From: Comamonadaceae bacterium
Lineage (GTDB): Bacteria > Pseudomonadota > Gammaproteobacteria > Burkholderiales > Burkholderiaceae_C
DNA length: 35,241 bases
Reading direction: 5' to 3'
Assembly: GCA_021299555.1 (NCBI GenBank)
Contig: JAJTGH010000002.1
Span: 1 to 35,241 of the forward strand
Part shown: positions 6,571 to 14,478 of the stretch, in pieces
Numbering within the stretch: position 1 is the stretch's first letter
Layout of the letters: every line of letters begins with the position of its first letter
Made by a program: the position numbers and the translations under genes
The notes under the pieces: model-generated
Told to the model about the DNA's origin: nothing
The model's input: only the letters and a program-made list of their open reading frames with translations
Databases searched by the model: none

Positions 6571-8646
6571 TTGTACGTATTGTTCGAAGATGCCGGCAAG
6601 TTTCTTGCCGGCCGCATCCTGACTCAGGCCGAGGCCTCGCTGCAAGTCGAGCTGGACTCGGGCAAGCGGGTCAAGGTCAAGGCCGCGCATGCACTGATCC
6701 AGTTTGACAAACCCGCGCCGGGCGATCTGATGAAAGCGGGCGCGCAATTGGCCGCCGAGATCGACCTGAACCTGGCCTGGGAATTTGCCGGCGAAGAGGA
6801 GTTTGGCTTTGCCGATCTGGCCCGCGACTATTTTGACCCGGATCAGGCGCCCTCGCCGGCGCAGCAAGCCGGCGCGCTCATGGCTTTGTACGAGGCGCCG
6901 CACTACTTTCGCCGCGCTGGCAAGGGCCGCTTCAAGAAGGCACCGCCCGAAATCTTGCAGCAAGCGCTGGCCGCTATCGAAAAGCGCAAACAAATCGCAG
7001 CTCAGATCGATGCCTGGGCCAACGATCTGGCCGCTGGCCATTGCCCGGCGCCGATCGCCGAGCAACTCTATCGCATCTTGTTCAAACCCGACAAGAACAG
7101 CCCGGAATACAAGGCGGTGGTTCAGGCAGCCCAGAAAACGCACAAACCGCCACTCGATTTGTTGCAGCAAGCCGGCGCCATCACTTCGGCCTACCAGTTC
7201 CACTGGCGCCGCTTTTTGTTTGAGAATTTTCCCAAGGGGGTCGACTTTCCATCGGTCCAGGCACCCGACGTGGGGCAGGATCTGCCGCTGGCTCAGGTGC
7301 AGGCCTTTTCAATCGACGACTCGAGCACCACTGAAATCGACGACGCGCTGTCGGTGCGAGGCTTGGGCTCGGGCACGGTCACGCTCGGAATCCACATCGC
7401 GGCGCCGGGCCTGGCCGTGCAGCCGGCCAGCACCATCGACGCGCTGGGTCGCGCACGCCTGTCGACCGTCTACATGCCTGGCCACAAGCTGACCATGCTG
7501 CCAGATGCCGTGGTGCAGCACTACACGCTGCAAGCGGGCAGGCCCTGCCCTGCGGTGTCGCTGTATGTGACGATCGACGAGGCGACTCTGGCGGTCAAGG
7601 CCAGCCATACGCAGCTCGAGCGCGTTCCGATCGCAGAGAACCTGCGGCACGACCAGCTCGACCATGTTTTCAACGAGGATTTTTTTGCCAGTCCTGCAGC
7701 CGCCAGCGAGCCCGCCTGGGGCGCCGAATTGCGCTTTGCGCACCGCCTGGCCAAGCGGCTCAAACTCGAGCGCGAGCAGGTGCGCGGCAAGCCCGAAAAC
7801 TTCAACCGGCCCGACTACAACTTTCGCCTCGACAAGGCAGCCGACGCCGAGCCTGAAGGCAGCGAAACGGTACTCATCAGCGTGCGCCAGCGCGGCGCGC
7901 CGCTGGACCTGATTGTCGCCGAGGCCATGATCCTGGCCAACAAGACCTGGGGGCTTTGGATGGCCGACTTGGGCGTTCCGGGCATCTACCGCAGCCAGGC
8001 AAGCATGGCGCCAGGCGTGAAGGTGCGCATGAGCACCAAAGCCCTGCCGCATGCCGGACTGGGCGTGCCGGCCTACGCCTGGAGCACCTCGCCGCTGCGC
8101 CGATACGTGGACCTGGTCAACCAGTGGCAGATCATTGCGTGTGCCAAACACGGTGCAACCGCTGCGCTGGCAGCGCCGTTCAAACCCAAGGACACCGAGC
8201 TGTTTGCCATCATCTCGGCCTTTGATGCGGCCTACACCGCCTACAACAGCTTCCAGGCCGGCATCGAGCGCTACTGGACGTTGCGTCACCTGAAACAAAA
8301 CAACACCACCGAGCTGACCGCCAGCGTGATCAAAGACGACCTGGTGCGCGCCGACGACCTGCCGCTGGTGCTCTCGGTGGTCGGCGCTCAGGGCCTGGCG
8401 CGGGGAGCGCCTGTGCGCATCAAGCTCGCAGCGATTGACGAGATCACGCTGCACGTCAGCGGTACGGTGACCGAGCGCCTGAACCTCGCGCCGGGCGTTG
8501 CCGTGGACGAGGAAGACCTTGAGGGCGGCGAGTCTGAATTGGCGGCCGGGCCGATCTCGATCGCGGTGGACGTGAGCGATGCGCAGGACAGTGATGCGCA
8601 GCCGGGCGCGCCCACAGATTCGGCGACGGCGCAGCCAACGCCCTGA
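6571..8646 (+). CDS. RNase II-family (RNB domain) exoribonuclease
   Basis: Predicted 3'-to-5' exoribonuclease of 691 residues. The RNB catalytic core begins 'FSIDDSSTTEIDDAL' (about 246-260). It has Asp249, Asp257 and Asp258 at metal positions, and a Glu (255) where E. coli RNase II has Asp207, probably a subfamily trait. The late block 'WSTSPLRRYVDLVNQW' is the conserved RNB substrate-clamping signature. The C-terminal 60 residues are acidic and low-complexity. The start is TTG 6571, preceded by AAGG with good spacing. The usual N-terminus of this subfamily (M/L-Y-V-L-F-E) begins exactly there. It is more like the betaproteobacterial VacB/RNB group than true Rnb or Rnr. The function of the subfamily is not well established. 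Confidence 0.88.
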   Translation: MYVLFEDAGKFLAGRILTQAEASLQVELDSGKRVKVKAAHALIQFDKPAPGDLMKAGAQLAAEIDLNLAWEFAGEEEFGFADLARDYFDPDQAPSPAQQAGALMALYEAPHYFRRAGKGRFKKAPPEILQQALAAIEKRKQIAAQIDAWANDLAAGHCPAPIAEQLYRILFKPDKNSPEYKAVVQAAQKTHKPPLDLLQQAGAITSAYQFHWRRFLFENFPKGVDFPSVQAPDVGQDLPLAQVQAFSIDDSSTTEIDDALSVRGLGSGTVTLGIHIAAPGLAVQPASTIDALGRARLSTVYMPGHKLTMLPDAVVQHYTLQAGRPCPAVSLYVTIDEATLAVKASHTQLERVPIAENLRHDQLDHVFNEDFFASPAAASEPAWGAELRFAHRLAKRLKLEREQVRGKPENFNRPDYNFRLDKAADAEPEGSETVLISVRQRGAPLDLIVAEAMILANKTWGLWMADLGVPGIYRSQASMAPGVKVRMSTKALPHAGLGVPAYAWSTSPLRRYVDLVNQWQIIACAKHGATAALAAPFKPKDTELFAIISAFDAAYTAYNSFQAGIERYWTLRHLKQNNTTELTASVIKDDLVRADDLPLVLSVVGAQGLARGAPVRIKLAAIDEITLHVSGTVTERLNLAPGVAVDEEDLEGGESELAAGPISIAVDVSDAQDSDAQPGAPTDSATAQPTP

Positions 8647-8670
8647 GCGTTTAAAGGCAGTGCAGATCCC

Positions 8671-9474
8671 ATGAAGACCGTGCTGCGTCTGCTGGGCTTG
8701 TTGCTGTTGGCCTTGCTGAGCCTGCAAATTTACTTTGCCGCTCGCATCGTGCTGATGCGCTGGGTCAATCCAGAGTCGACCAGTTTCCAGCGCAGCGAAG
8801 CGGCGCGGCTGGTGACCAGCACCGGCCGCTTGATGTGGCGCCAGCAATGGATGCCTTACAGCAAAATCGCCCATACGCTCAAACGCGCGGTGATCGCCTC
8901 GGAAGATGCCAGCTTCACCGAGCACGATGGGGTGGACCTTGAAGCGCTAGAAAAAGCCTGGGAAAAAAATCAGAAGGCAGAACAACTCGCCAGACAGCAA
9001 GCCGAGCGACTGGCCCAACAGGCCAAACGCAAGGCCGCCCAGCAAAAAGCCCAAGGGCAGGTCGCATCCACACCGCCGCCAGCCCCCCCGCCTGCGCCGG
9101 CCGCCAAAATCATCGGCGGCTCGACCATCACCCAGCAGCTGGCCAAAAACCTGTTTCTCTCGGGCGAGCGCACGCTGGTGCGCAAAACGCAGGAGCTGGT
9201 GCTGACCTTTATGCTCGAGGCCTTTTTGAGCAAGCAGCGCATCCTGGAGATCTACCTCAACAGCGTGGAGTGGGGCGAAGGTGTGTTCGGCGCCGAAGCG
9301 GCGGCGCAGCACTACTACCGCAAAAGCGCTGCCCGCCTGAGCGCCTACGAAGCGGCACGGCTGGCCGTCATGCTGCCGCGGCCACGCTACTTTGAGAAGC
9401 TGCCCAATTCGCCCTACCTGGCCTCGCGGGCACAGACCATCACCGTGCGCATGAACCAGGTGGATCTGCCATGA
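8671..9474 (+). CDS. mtgA: Monofunctional peptidoglycan transglycosylase with an inserted segment
   Basis: GT51 glycosyltransferase that polymerises lipid II in the periplasm, anchored by one N-terminal membrane segment (residues 5-25). Catalytic Glu78 lies in '[14 protein letters not shown]', followed by '[16 protein letters not shown]' (149-164) and 'RKTQEL'. The '[20 protein letters not shown]' block is also intact. Between motifs 1 and 2, about residues 97-146, sits a Gln/Ala/Lys-rich helical stretch followed by a Pro/Ala linker. Ordinary MtgA proteins have a short loop of roughly 15 residues there. Total length (267) is above the usual 230-240. The stop overlaps the ruvC start (ATGA). 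In related genomes an aroE gene often precedes mtgA, but none is present here. Confidence 0.93.
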   Translation: MKTVLRLLGLLLLALLSLQIYFAARIVLMRWVNPESTSFQRSEAARLVTSTGRLMWRQQWMPYSKIAHTLKRAVIASEDASFTEHDGVDLEALEKAWEKNQKAEQLARQQAERLAQQAKRKAAQQKAQGQVASTPPPAPPPAPAAKIIGGSTITQQLAKNLFLSGERTLVRKTQELVLTFMLEAFLSKQRILEIYLNSVEWGEGVFGAEAAAQHYYRKSAARLSAYEAARLAVMLPRPRYFEKLPNSPYLASRAQTITVRMNQVDLP

Positions 9475-10055
9475 CGTCGGCCAGCAGCTTGCGCATCCTG
9501 GGCATCGATCCGGGCCTGCAGGTCACCGGCTTCGGCGTGATCGAGGTACAGGGCATGGCGATGAGCTATCTGGCCAGCGGCACCATCCGCACACAGGCCC
9601 AGCGCAGCCTGCCCGAGCGGCTCAAAGTGCTGTTCGAGGGCGTGCGCGAGGTGGTCGAGCGCTATCAGCCCCAGGTCTGTGCGGTTGAAATCGTGTTCGT
9701 CAACAACAACCCGCAGGCCACACTGATGCTCGGTCAGGCGCGCGGCGCCTGCGTCACCGCCCTGGTCAGCGCCGGACAAACAGTGCGTGAATACACGGCC
9801 TTGCAGCTCAAGAAAGCAGTCGCCGGGCACGGGCGTGCCGGCAAAGCCGAGGTGCAGCAAATGGTGATGCGCCTGCTCAAGCTGCCCGGTTTGCCGGGCC
9901 CGGACGCAGCCGATGCCCTGGGTCTGGCCATCACCCATGCGCAGGTCGGCGCCGCCATGGACCGCATGCGCGCAGCCAGTGCCAAGGCGGACCCGAGGGG
10001 CAGCGGTGCGGGTCTGCCGCTGTCTGGCCGCTACCGAGACGGACGCAGCCGCTGA
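9471..10055 (+). CDS. ruvC: Holliday junction resolvase RuvC
   Basis: Endonuclease that cuts four-way junctions with RuvAB during recombinational repair. The 194 residues contain the four acidic metal ligands: Asp13 in 'GIDPG', Glu73 in '[10 protein letters not shown]', and Asp145 and Asp148 in '[14 protein letters not shown]'. The C-terminal 20 residues are Gly/Arg-rich and variable. The ATG overlaps the mtgA stop by 4 nt, so translation is probably coupled. ruvA and ruvB are not adjacent. The 60 nt to the convergent hppD stop codon hold no convincing terminator. Confidence 0.95.
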   Translation: MTSASSLRILGIDPGLQVTGFGVIEVQGMAMSYLASGTIRTQAQRSLPERLKVLFEGVREVVERYQPQVCAVEIVFVNNNPQATLMLGQARGACVTALVSAGQTVREYTALQLKKAVAGHGRAGKAEVQQMVMRLLKLPGLPGPDAADALGLAITHAQVGAAMDRMRAASAKADPRGSGAGLPLSGRYRDGRSR

Positions 10056-10115
10056 GGGCCTGCTTGACCCTCGCCTCTGGTGGTCGGTCAGACGGGGGAG
10101 TTTTTTAAACCCAAC

Positions 10116-11216
10116 TCACGCCAGAGCGTTAGTGCCTACAGGTTCGACGATCAGAGCGCCTCGGCGCAGCTGGTCACGCTCCATCGATTCAAAAAGTGCC
10201 TTGAAATTGCCTTCGCCAAAGCCCTCATCGCCCTGGCGCTCGATGAACTCGAAAAAAACCGGGCCCAAGACAGTCTGCGAGAAGATCTGCAGCAGCACGC
10301 GCCTGTTGCCGGCGTGCGTGGAGCCATCGATCAAAATTCCGCGCGCTTGCAGAGCAGACACATCCAGGCCGTGCCCAGGCAAACGCTTTTGCAGCATCTC
10401 GTAGTACACCGCATTGGGAGCAGTCATCAGGGGGATGCCAGCGAGCTGCAGCTCATCGACCGTGCGGACCAGATCGTCGGTGACCAGTGCCACGTGCTGT
10501 ATGCCCTCGCCCGAGAACTGCATCAGGAATTCCTCGATCTGCCCGGCGGTCTTGCCCGCCTCCTCGTTGAGCGGAATGCGAATGCGCCCGTCGGGAGCGG
10601 TCATGGCCTTGGACGTCAGGCCAGTGTGGTCTCCCTGAATGTCGAAATAGCGCATCTCCCGAAAATTAAAAAGCCGCTCGTAGAACGCCGCCCAATGCGC
10701 CATCCGGCCACGATAGACGTTGTGGGTGAGGTGGTCCACGGCCTTCAGACCCACGCCGCTGGGCTGCCGATCCACCCCGGGCAGGAACTCAAAATCGATG
10801 TCGTAAATGCTCCGGCCTTCTTCGAATCGGTCGATCAGGTAGAGCGGCGCACCGCCGATGCCCTTGATGGCCGGCAGGCGCAGCTCCATCGGACCGGTTG
10901 GGATGTCCAAAGGCTGGGCACCCAGATCGAGTGCGCGGGCGTAGGCCTGGTGCGCGTCCCTGACACGAAAGGCCAAACCACAGGCCGACGGGCCATGCTC
11001 AGCGGCAAAGTAAGCGGCCAGTGACCTGGGCTCGCGGTTGACAATGAAATTGATCTGGCCCTGCCGGTAGAGCAGCACATCCTTGGAGCGGTGCCTGGCC
11101 ACGAGCGAAAAGCCCATTTTTTCAAACAAGGGCTCCAGAACATTGGGGGTGGGGGAGGCAAATTCGACGAACTCGAAGCCCATCAAGCCCATGGGGTTGT
11201 CAAACAAATCAGTCAT
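10116..11216 (-). CDS. hppD: 4-hydroxyphenylpyruvate dioxygenase
   Basis: Converts 4-hydroxyphenylpyruvate to homogentisate with Fe(II) and O2, the committed step of tyrosine degradation. The 366 residues form two vicinal-oxygen-chelate domains. The iron ligands are visible as His162 ('DHLTHNV'), His241 ('GIQHVAL') and Glu323 ('FFEFIER'), at nearly the positions known in Pseudomonas HPPD. The start is ATG 11216 with GGAG about eight bases upstream. It is divergent from an Lrp/AsnC regulator gene, with two dyad sites in the spacer, so tyrosine- or ligand-dependent control by that regulator is likely. hmgA and fahA are not in the window. Confidence 0.96.
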   Translation of the reverse strand: MTDLFDNPMGLMGFEFVEFASPTPNVLEPLFEKMGFSLVARHRSKDVLLYRQGQINFIVNREPRSLAAYFAAEHGPSACGLAFRVRDAHQAYARALDLGAQPLDIPTGPMELRLPAIKGIGGAPLYLIDRFEEGRSIYDIDFEFLPGVDRQPSGVGLKAVDHLTHNVYRGRMAHWAAFYERLFNFREMRYFDIQGDHTGLTSKAMTAPDGRIRIPLNEEAGKTAGQIEEFLMQFSGEGIQHVALVTDDLVRTVDELQLAGIPLMTAPNAVYYEMLQKRLPGHGLDVSALQARGILIDGSTHAGNRRVLLQIFSQTVLGPVFFEFIERQGDEGFGEGNFKALFESMERDQLRRGALIVEPVGTNALA

Positions 11217-11235
11217 GGCGATCGCTCCAGGGTGT

Positions 11236-11270
11236 TGATGTCGGCTCCCCTCACTTTAGGTGCGACATCA
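11236..11270. repeat. 8-bp inverted repeat in the hppD 5' region
   Basis: TGATGTCG (11236-11243) and CGACATCA (11263-11270) are perfect inverted copies 19 nt apart, just upstream of the hppD ribosome site. They could be a regulator dyad or, if transcribed, a hairpin in the hppD leader. The second arm is adjacent to the first GCAT-N5-ATGC box. Confidence 0.6.
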
Positions 11271-11271
11271 C

Positions 11272-11325
11272 GCATCGAATATGCAAATTTCGGCTTTTTA
11301 ATTCATAAAAACGCATTAATCATGC
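11272..11325. promoter_or_regulatory. Two copies of a GCAT-N5-ATGC operator between hppD and the lrp-type gene
   Basis: The 13-bp dyad GCAT-N5-ATGC occurs at 11272-11284 and again at 11313-11325. Both copies have C before the first half-site and AAA after the second (CGCATxxxxxATGCAAA). Start-to-start distance is 41 bp, close to four helical turns, so dimers bound at the two sites would lie on the same DNA face. Such phased dyads in a divergent spacer are typical of Lrp/AsnC-family binding sites. Assignment to the adjacent regulator is inferred. Confidence 0.7.
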
Positions 11326-11337
11326 AAAATAAAGTCT

Positions 11338-11817
11338 ATGAATGATTCATTTGAACTGGATTCGATCGATAAACGCATCATCGGTGCTCTGCAGTTGCAA
11401 GGGCGGCTGTCCTATGAAGACTTGGGCAGCCAGGTTGGCCTGTCGGCCTCGGCAGCACTGCGACGCGTGCGCCGGCTCGAGGACTCGGGTGTGCTGGCCG
11501 GCTACGTGGCGCTGATTCGCGCCCGAACGGTGGGGCTGAACCTGACGGCCTACATCCAGGTCCGGCTGACCAAGGCAGCGGGCAACGACAAGCGCAGCCC
11601 CTTGGACCTGTTCGCCGCGGCCGTGCAAGGCTGGAAGGAAGTGATCGAATGCGCCGCGCTGACCGGCGAGATGGACCTGTTGCTCAAAGTGGCGGTGGCT
11701 GACATGGACCACTTTTCAAGATTCATCATGGACACGCTGCTCAAGCATCCGAGCGTTCAAGACTGCAAGACCAGTTTTGTCATGAAGCCGATCAAGACCG
11801 GGGTGAGCCTGCTCTGA
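11338..11817 (+). CDS. Lrp/AsnC-family transcriptional regulator
   Basis: A 159-residue regulator with the standard architecture. The N-terminal winged HTH is 'LDSIDKRIIGALQLQGRLSYEDLGSQVGLSASAALRRVRRLEDSGVL' in its parts, at about residues 7-55. The C-terminal ligand-binding RAM domain includes 'ALTGEMDLLLKVAVADMDHFSRF' in its parts. It is divergent from hppD across a 121-nt AT-rich spacer containing two dyad sites, so it probably controls hppD and its own gene in response to an aromatic amino acid or keto acid. That ligand is a guess from context. The start is ATG 11338; the spacer shows no strong Shine-Dalgarno sequence. Confidence 0.92.
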   Translation: MNDSFELDSIDKRIIGALQLQGRLSYEDLGSQVGLSASAALRRVRRLEDSGVLAGYVALIRARTVGLNLTAYIQVRLTKAAGNDKRSPLDLFAAAVQGWKEVIECAALTGEMDLLLKVAVADMDHFSRFIMDTLLKHPSVQDCKTSFVMKPIKTGVSLL

Positions 11818-11870
11818 GGTCGCATCCGCTGGGCGTCCTGTTGACGCATTGATTGGCCGCGCCTGTCAAC

Positions 11871-12047
11871 TCAGAGCACGCGCTCGAGAATCAGCACAGC
11901 AAAGAAGCCCAGGCCTGCGATCAGCGTCCACTTGAGAATGATCAAGCCCCAGCGCCGGTAATGCGGCTGGCCGGTACCCAGGTACGTGGCAAAGCACACG
12001 CCCGCCGCCAGCAGCAGCAAAAAAATCAACCAGCGAAACAGCAACAT
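11871..12047 (-). CDS. Small membrane protein downstream of lpxC (58 aa)
   Basis: A 58-residue ORF starting MLLFRWLIFLLLLAAGVCF and ending ILERVL, with stop TGA at 11871-11873. It has two hydrophobic segments (about residues 3-20 and 35-53) separated by a short basic loop containing 'QPHYRRWG'. The start lies 8 nt after the lpxC stop codon on the same strand, so it is the last gene of the division cluster transcript. The two-helix hairpin shape, regular codon use and tight spacing argue that it is real. I recall similar short uncharacterised proteins near lpxC in related bacteria but assign no function. Confidence 0.75.
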   Translation of the reverse strand: MLLFRWLIFLLLLAAGVCFATYLGTGQPHYRRWGLIILKWTLIAGLGFFAVLILERVL

Positions 12048-12055
12048 GCCCAGAC

Positions 12056-12979
12056 CTACCAGGCCGGCGCCAGTTGCGCCAGACCCTTGGGCGCGCGGCG
12101 CTCGTCTTCGAAGGTCACGACCTCATAGGCTTCAGGGTGGGCCAGCAATTCGCGCAGCAACTTGTTGTTAAGTGCATGGCCGGATCGGAAAGCGCTGTAA
12201 GCGCCAATGATGGGCTTGCCCAGCAAGTACAAGTCACCCATGGCGTCGAGGATCTTGTGCTTGACGAATTCGTCGTTGTAGCGCAAGCCCTCGGCATTGA
12301 GCACCTTGTAGTCGTCCATGACGATGGCATTGTCGAGTCCACCGCCCAAAGCCAGGCCGTTGGCCCGCATCATCTCGACGTCCTTGGTAAAGCCAAAGGT
12401 GCGGGCCCGCGCGATGTCGCGCACGTAAGAGCCGGTGGCCATGTCAAATTGCACGCGTTGGCCGGTGGAGTCGACCGCGGGGTGATCGAAATCGATCTCA
12501 AAACTGAGCTTGTAGCCCTCATGCGGGCTCAGCGCGGCCCATTTGAGCTGAGCGCCCTGCCCTTCACTGACCTTGACCTCCCGGAGGATGCGTACAAAAC
12601 GCTTGGGTGCATCCTGCAGCGCAATGCCGGCCGACTGCAGCAAAAAGACAAAGGAGGAGGCCGAGCCGTCGAGGATGGGCACCTCTTCGGCCGTGATGTC
12701 GATGTACAGATTGTCCAGCCCCAGGCCGGCACAGGCCGACATCAGATGCTCAACCGTGAACACCTTGGCCTGTCCGGCTGAAATGGTCGAGGCCATGCGG
12801 GTATCGGTCACGGCGCTGGCCGACACAGCGATGTCCACCGGCTGCGGCAAATCCACCCGCCGAAACACAATGCCAGTATCCGGTGCGGCAGGACGCAGGG
12901 TCAGCTCGACCCGCTGGCCGCTGTGCAGGCCCACCCCCACGGCTTTGGTCAGGGATCGAAGAGTGCGCTGAGCAAGCAT
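12056..12979 (-). CDS. lpxC: UDP-3-O-acyl-N-acetylglucosamine deacetylase
   Basis: Zinc deacetylase that commits UDP-GlcNAc to lipid A synthesis. The 307 residues match the family (about 305). Zinc and catalytic residues are visible: Glu77-His78 in 'FTVEHLMSA', and His241 and Asp245 in '[14 protein letters not shown]'. The general-acid His is in 'GHALNNKLL'. The start ATG 12979 lacks a purine-rich ribosome site; the sequence just upstream is pyrimidine-rich (CTCCTC). A strongly structured 150-nt spacer separates it from ftsZ. It ends the dcw order, followed only by the small membrane protein gene. Confidence 0.97.
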   Translation of the reverse strand: MLAQRTLRSLTKAVGVGLHSGQRVELTLRPAAPDTGIVFRRVDLPQPVDIAVSASAVTDTRMASTISAGQAKVFTVEHLMSACAGLGLDNLYIDITAEEVPILDGSASSFVFLLQSAGIALQDAPKRFVRILREVKVSEGQGAQLKWAALSPHEGYKLSFEIDFDHPAVDSTGQRVQFDMATGSYVRDIARARTFGFTKDVEMMRANGLALGGGLDNAIVMDDYKVLNAEGLRYNDEFVKHKILDAMGDLYLLGKPIIGAYSAFRSGHALNNKLLRELLAHPEAYEVVTFEDERRAPKGLAQLAPAW

Positions 12980-13013
12980 GAGGAGATTTTAAAGGGCGAT
13001 CGATCCCCAGCGG

Positions 13014-13129
13014 GCGTTTGCAGGAACTGCCGGCTTGGCTGGGCGCTGTGGCTGATGCCAGTTTGCGCCCAGAGTCTGCGCCCGACAGGCCAAAGCCTGA
13101 GGGGACACAGACCCTGGGCCTGCAAACGC
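13014..13129 (-). promoter_or_regulatory. Structured ftsZ-lpxC intergenic RNA element
   Basis: The spacer starts directly after the ftsZ stop codon. On the - strand RNA, GCGTTTGCAGG (13129-13119) pairs with CCTGCAAACGC (13024-13014), 11 bp perfect. The next 11 nt (13118-13108) pair with 13078-13068; the only non-Watson-Crick pair is a G-U that exists only in this RNA sense. CAGGC (13099-13095) pairs with GCCTG (13090-13086) around a UUUG loop. An alternative 8-bp helix, CTGGGCGC (13072-13065) with GCGCCCAG (13046-13039), uses part of the second helix and so excludes it. No run of T follows, so this is not an ordinary terminator. Function is unknown. Confidence 0.65.
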
Positions 13130-14335
13130 TCAGTCGGCCTGCCTGCGCAGGAAGGCCGGGATCTCCAGATCGTCCATGCCGCCGGCGGCCAGGGCATCGA
13201 CCTTGGCGGCCGCCTGACTGCGGTTGTTGCGCCAGACGCTGGGCACCGACAGCGCTTCGTAGCTGGGCTGACCGGCAGCGCCCGCGCCATTGCCCATCGG
13301 ACCCACATTGACCGGCAGGTTGTCCGTACCGGTGCGCTGGATCACTTGCAAAGGAGGCGCTGCGCGGCGGGCACCCTGGCGATTCAAACCAGTGGCCACC
13401 ACAGTCACCCGCAGCTCGTCAACCAGCGATTCGTCGTAGGCGGTACCGTAGATCACGTGCGCATCGGGCGCAGCGAAGGCGCTGATGGTCTTCATGGCCA
13501 GCTTGGTCTCGTTGAGCTTGAGCGAGCCCTTGGCGGCGCTGATGAGCACCAGCACCCCCTTGGCGCCGTTCATGTCCACGCCGTCGAGCAGCGGGCAGGC
13601 AATGGCCTGCTCGGCCGCGATACGGGCGCGGTCCGGACCGCTGGCGCAGGCCGTTCCCATCATGGCCTTGCCAGGCTCACCCATCACGGTGCGAACGTCT
13701 TCAAAGTCTACGTTGACCAAGGCCCTGACGTTGATGATCTCGGCGATGCCGCCCACGGCGTTTTTGAGCACATCGTTGGCATGGGCAAACGCCTCGTCCT
13801 GCGAAATGTCTTCGCCCAGCACCTCCAACAGCTTCTCATTGAGCACCACGATCAATGAGTCGACATTGGCTTCAAGCTCGGCCAAGCCGGCGTCTGCATT
13901 GGCCGTGCGGCGAGGGCCTTCAAACTCGAACGGCTTGGTCACCACACCCACGGTCAAAATGCCCATCTCCTTGGCGATGCGGGCTATCACCGGCGCAGCG
14001 CCAGTGCCGGTTCCACCGCCCATGCCAGCGGTGATGAACAGCATGTGTGCGCCGTCGATGGCCGCTCGTATATCGTCTGCCGCCGCTTCAGCGGCCTCGC
14101 GGCCCCTGTCGGGCCTGCTGCCTGCGCCCAGGCCGGTGCCGCCGAGTTGAATGACCTTGTCCACCGCAATGCGGTTGAGCGCCTGCGCGTCGGTGTTGGC
14201 GCAGATGAACTCCACGCCCTGTACCTGGGTGGCGATCATGTGCTCGACTGCGTTGCCGCCGCCGCCTCCAACACCGATCACCTTGATCAGGGTGCCTTGG
14301 TTGAATTCCTCGATTTCCATCATTTCGATGCTCAT
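13130..14335 (-). CDS. ftsZ: Cell division GTPase FtsZ
   Basis: Tubulin homologue that forms the cytokinetic ring. The 401 residues have the GTP-binding glycine-rich segments 'GVGGGGGNAVEHM' near the N-terminus and the tubulin signature 'GGGTGTGAAPVIA' near residue 105. A long variable linker follows, then the conserved C-terminal peptide 'DDLEIPAFLRRQAD' that binds FtsA and other partners. The start is ATG 14335, preceded by GAAGGAGG seven bases upstream, the best ribosome site of the cluster. This fits the high FtsZ level needed. The 143-nt spacer to ftsA may hold an extra promoter, but I see no convincing one. Confidence 0.98.
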   Translation of the reverse strand: MSIEMMEIEEFNQGTLIKVIGVGGGGGNAVEHMIATQVQGVEFICANTDAQALNRIAVDKVIQLGGTGLGAGSRPDRGREAAEAAADDIRAAIDGAHMLFITAGMGGGTGTGAAPVIARIAKEMGILTVGVVTKPFEFEGPRRTANADAGLAELEANVDSLIVVLNEKLLEVLGEDISQDEAFAHANDVLKNAVGGIAEIINVRALVNVDFEDVRTVMGEPGKAMMGTACASGPDRARIAAEQAIACPLLDGVDMNGAKGVLVLISAAKGSLKLNETKLAMKTISAFAAPDAHVIYGTAYDESLVDELRVTVVATGLNRQGARRAAPPLQVIQRTGTDNLPVNVGPMGNGAGAAGQPSYEALSVPSVWRNNRSQAAAKVDALAAGGMDDLEIPAFLRRQAD

Positions 14336-14478
14336 GTGAGCCTCCTTCTTGTCTGCAGTTGCCTTGAATATGAATCGTTCTTCGTATCGAAACCCATGCG
14401 TTCATCATGAAGGGGGGTCGGCACCTCCTGAATGGGTCAGGCCATGAAAACGGGTGTAGCTTGCGCGGTGTTCATTCA

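Noticed and set aside
7309-8925. A 538-codon - strand frame opposite the RNase II-family gene
   Set aside because: Antisense artefact; the + strand protein has the full RNB motif set.
10065-10106. TGACC/GGTCA inverted repeat and a T-run between ruvC and hppD as a ruvC terminator
   Set aside because: Only 5 bp, and the T-run starts 10 nt after the stem, so it does not have the shape of an intrinsic terminator.
11840-11870. GTTGAC/GTCAAC inverted repeat between the Lrp-type gene and the small membrane protein gene
   Set aside because: Six base pairs with a 19-nt loop and no T-run; too weak to call a terminator.
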